The position numbers and the translations under genes are program-made. The notes beneath the pieces were generated by a model, which was not told the origin of the DNA, searched no databases, and was given only the letters and a program-made list of their open reading frames with translations. DNA of 64,000 nucleotides, taken from positions 2,338,272 through 2,402,271 of the forward strand of contig CP128386.1 in NCBI GenBank assembly GCA_030345135.1. The letters run 5' to 3'. The stretch comes from Chitinophagaceae bacterium DXS (GTDB taxonomy: Bacteria; Bacteroidota; Bacteroidia; Chitinophagales; Chitinophagaceae). Numbering within the stretch: the stretch's first letter is position 1; every line of letters starts with the position of its first letter. This document shows, one piece after another, positions 62,737 through 64,000 of this stretch.

Positions 62737-63735
62737 TTACTTAACCTTATCCCTCCTCTCCTTCAACTCTCTCCACGTAGTTAAAATTATATGCTCATCC
62801 TGCAAAGCCTTTTTTAATGCAGGATCAATCATCGCCAGCATATCGCCGCGGCGAACAGGGCCTGAATCGGAGATCTCTTTAAACACTTCGGTGGTAGCTG
62901 TACAATGCATGATCATCATGGTAACGCCGGGTTGCAAGGACTTTAGTCCTTCAATATATTTCTGCGTTTTATAAGCCTGTAATTTTTTGTCGTCATTCTT
63001 TACGTCATCAGGAATGGTCCAGCCGTAACTCTCGTTGTGCAGATCGTCAAGCACTGGCAAACCTGCATCCCACAGATTTTTGCCTACCTGGCGAAACTGA
63101 TTCATTTGCTGATCAGAGAATTTTTGCTGAGCCTGGATCAGTGTTGCTTTACCTGCGGGGAACATTACCGGAATTTGATTTTCTATGCCCAATCGAATGT
63201 ATTGTTTTAAAAACTCAGGACTGGCGAACAATGTACCCATGTGGCTGTCAAGATGCGTTGGCTTCATGCCCATCGTAATGGCACGATCTAATTGCGCTTT
63301 TATTTCTTTGTACACTTCATCTGCCGATGCATGTTGCACAACGTCACCAACGCCTTTCCATAAATTGCCTTCGGTATCGGTAAGTCCAGGTACGTTTGTC
63401 TTTCCGGCTAATGGCACCCAGCGATAGTTCTTCCACTCGGCATTTAATGTCAAATGAAGCCCGGCATCTATTTGCGGGTTGGCGTTAAGAAATGCGACAA
63501 ACGCGGGCACCCACGGACAAGGCATCATAACACTGCAACTATTTGCAACGCCTTTTGTCATCGCGGTTATGGCGCCTTCATTTGAGTCAAAACTCATTCC
63601 CGCATCATCTACATGCAGGATCAATACTTTGGCTCCTTTAGGAAATCCGAGTTTTTCAGCGTAAGTAGTTTCTGAAGTTTGCGCAGAAACAAAAACGGTA
63701 ACGAAGCAAAACAAAAGGAAAGATAGTTTTTTCAT
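62737..63735 (-). CDS. Secreted ChbG/YdjC-like carbohydrate deacetylase
   Basis: The start at 63735 (MKKLSFLLFCFVTVFVSAQ) gives a clean signal peptide; the frame is open to 63768 without family support. The mature protein is a YdjC/ChbG-type metal-dependent deacetylase. HVDDAGMS carries the catalytic and metal Asp, GLHLTLNAEW a ligand His and THLDSHMG further ligands. The late MMIMHCTAT His is also present. ChbG removes an acetyl group from chitooligosaccharides in E. coli; here, with export, an extracellular or periplasmic amino sugar polymer is the likely substrate. It is a single gene. Confidence 0.82.
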   Translation of the reverse strand: MKKLSFLLFCFVTVFVSAQTSETTYAEKLGFPKGAKVLILHVDDAGMSFDSNEGAITAMTKGVANSCSVMMPCPWVPAFVAFLNANPQIDAGLHLTLNAEWKNYRWVPLAGKTNVPGLTDTEGNLWKGVGDVVQHASADEVYKEIKAQLDRAITMGMKPTHLDSHMGTLFASPEFLKQYIRLGIENQIPVMFPAGKATLIQAQQKFSDQQMNQFRQVGKNLWDAGLPVLDDLHNESYGWTIPDDVKNDDKKLQAYKTQKYIEGLKSLQPGVTMMIMHCTATTEVFKEISDSGPVRRGDMLAMIDPALKKALQDEHIILTTWRELKERRDKVK

Positions 63736-64000
63736 ATAGCTAGTTTGGTGTAAAAAGTCAAAATTCAAAAACGAAGCACGCTGGTTTCACACGGCGCAGC
63801 AACGAAACGATGGCAAACTTTCACGCACCGAATGCAAAGAAGCGGCGACGCAACGATACATCAAATGCCAATTTAATCTATCGATAAACGCTTTTTTTTG
63901 ACCCCAACGGATTTATTCATTAATCTTATTTGCCCTTCAGCTTTTCCCTTTGTGCCCCTTTCTGTCATCGTGCCTTCGTGGCAAAAACTCCGTGTACCTC
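63736..64000. other. Gene-free end of window with repeat words
   Basis: AAAAAGTCAAAATTCAAAA (63754-63772) belongs to the A/T repeat family. GCAAAGAAGCGGCGACGCAACG-type words and, at the end, inverse CCACGAAGGCACGA / GGCACAAAGG words follow. No gene or partial gene can be supported. Confidence 0.45.

Overview
The window reads as a chromosomal segment of a Bacteroidota bacterium, probably of the Chitinophagaceae or a close relative. The evidence is three tandem SusC/SusD pairs, a Bacteroidota-type LptD, a consensus Bacteroidota promoter (TTTG, 20-base spacer, TACCTTTG) in front of rpsL, A-rich leaders in place of Shine-Dalgarno sites, and a type VI secretion system of the T6SSiii subtype. That subtype has TssN/O/P/R-type envelope proteins and lacks TssJ/L/M.

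Bases 1-16000 hold housekeeping and envelope genes. They begin with a secreted VWA-domain protein and a tandem pair of YD-repeat-like lipoproteins, the second of which is broken by a frameshift. Next come dnaJ, grpE, rpsG, rpsL and ilvE on the minus strand. A small protein that may be a HolD-like clamp-loader subunit and rdgB follow on the plus strand, then lptD, an N-acetylmuramoyl-L-alanine amidase and a thiolase. The thiolase has Asn where the active-site His of the GHP motif is expected. Bases 15883-31733 are three consecutive SusC/SusD outer-membrane uptake operons, all on the minus strand. The middle one also carries a DUF1735-like surface lipoprotein, and no glycan-degrading enzyme or regulator lies beside them. 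Bases 31964-37372 hold folD, queE, a secreted amidohydrolase and a zeta-toxin-like kinase that overlaps a 50-residue partner ORF.

Bases 37430-61710 are a T6SSiii locus in three transcription units. The first (minus strand) is tssG-tssN-tssK-lytic transglycosylase-tssE. The second (plus strand) is tssH-tssB-tssC-tssD-tssI (VgrG), then an effector module, then tssF. The third (minus strand) is tssO, a second small membrane protein, tssP and tssR. The effector module sits between vgrG and tssF. It contains a DUF2931 lipoprotein (candidate immunity) next to a DUF2235 lipase (Tle1-like), an unrecognised 267-residue protein, a PAAR-like/GH19 muramidase-type effector, and a secreted RsiV/DUF3298-like protein. 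The last is a candidate immunity protein whose relatives bind lysozyme. This module is the most interesting part of the window.

The end of the window has a DinB-family protein and a ChbG/YdjC-like deacetylase. Many convergent and other intergenic gaps are filled with families of short quasi-repetitive sequence, including an exact 41-bp dispersed inverted copy, CCC-GGG hairpins and A/T-rich inverted repeats. I saw no tRNA or rRNA gene, CRISPR array, insertion sequence or prophage.
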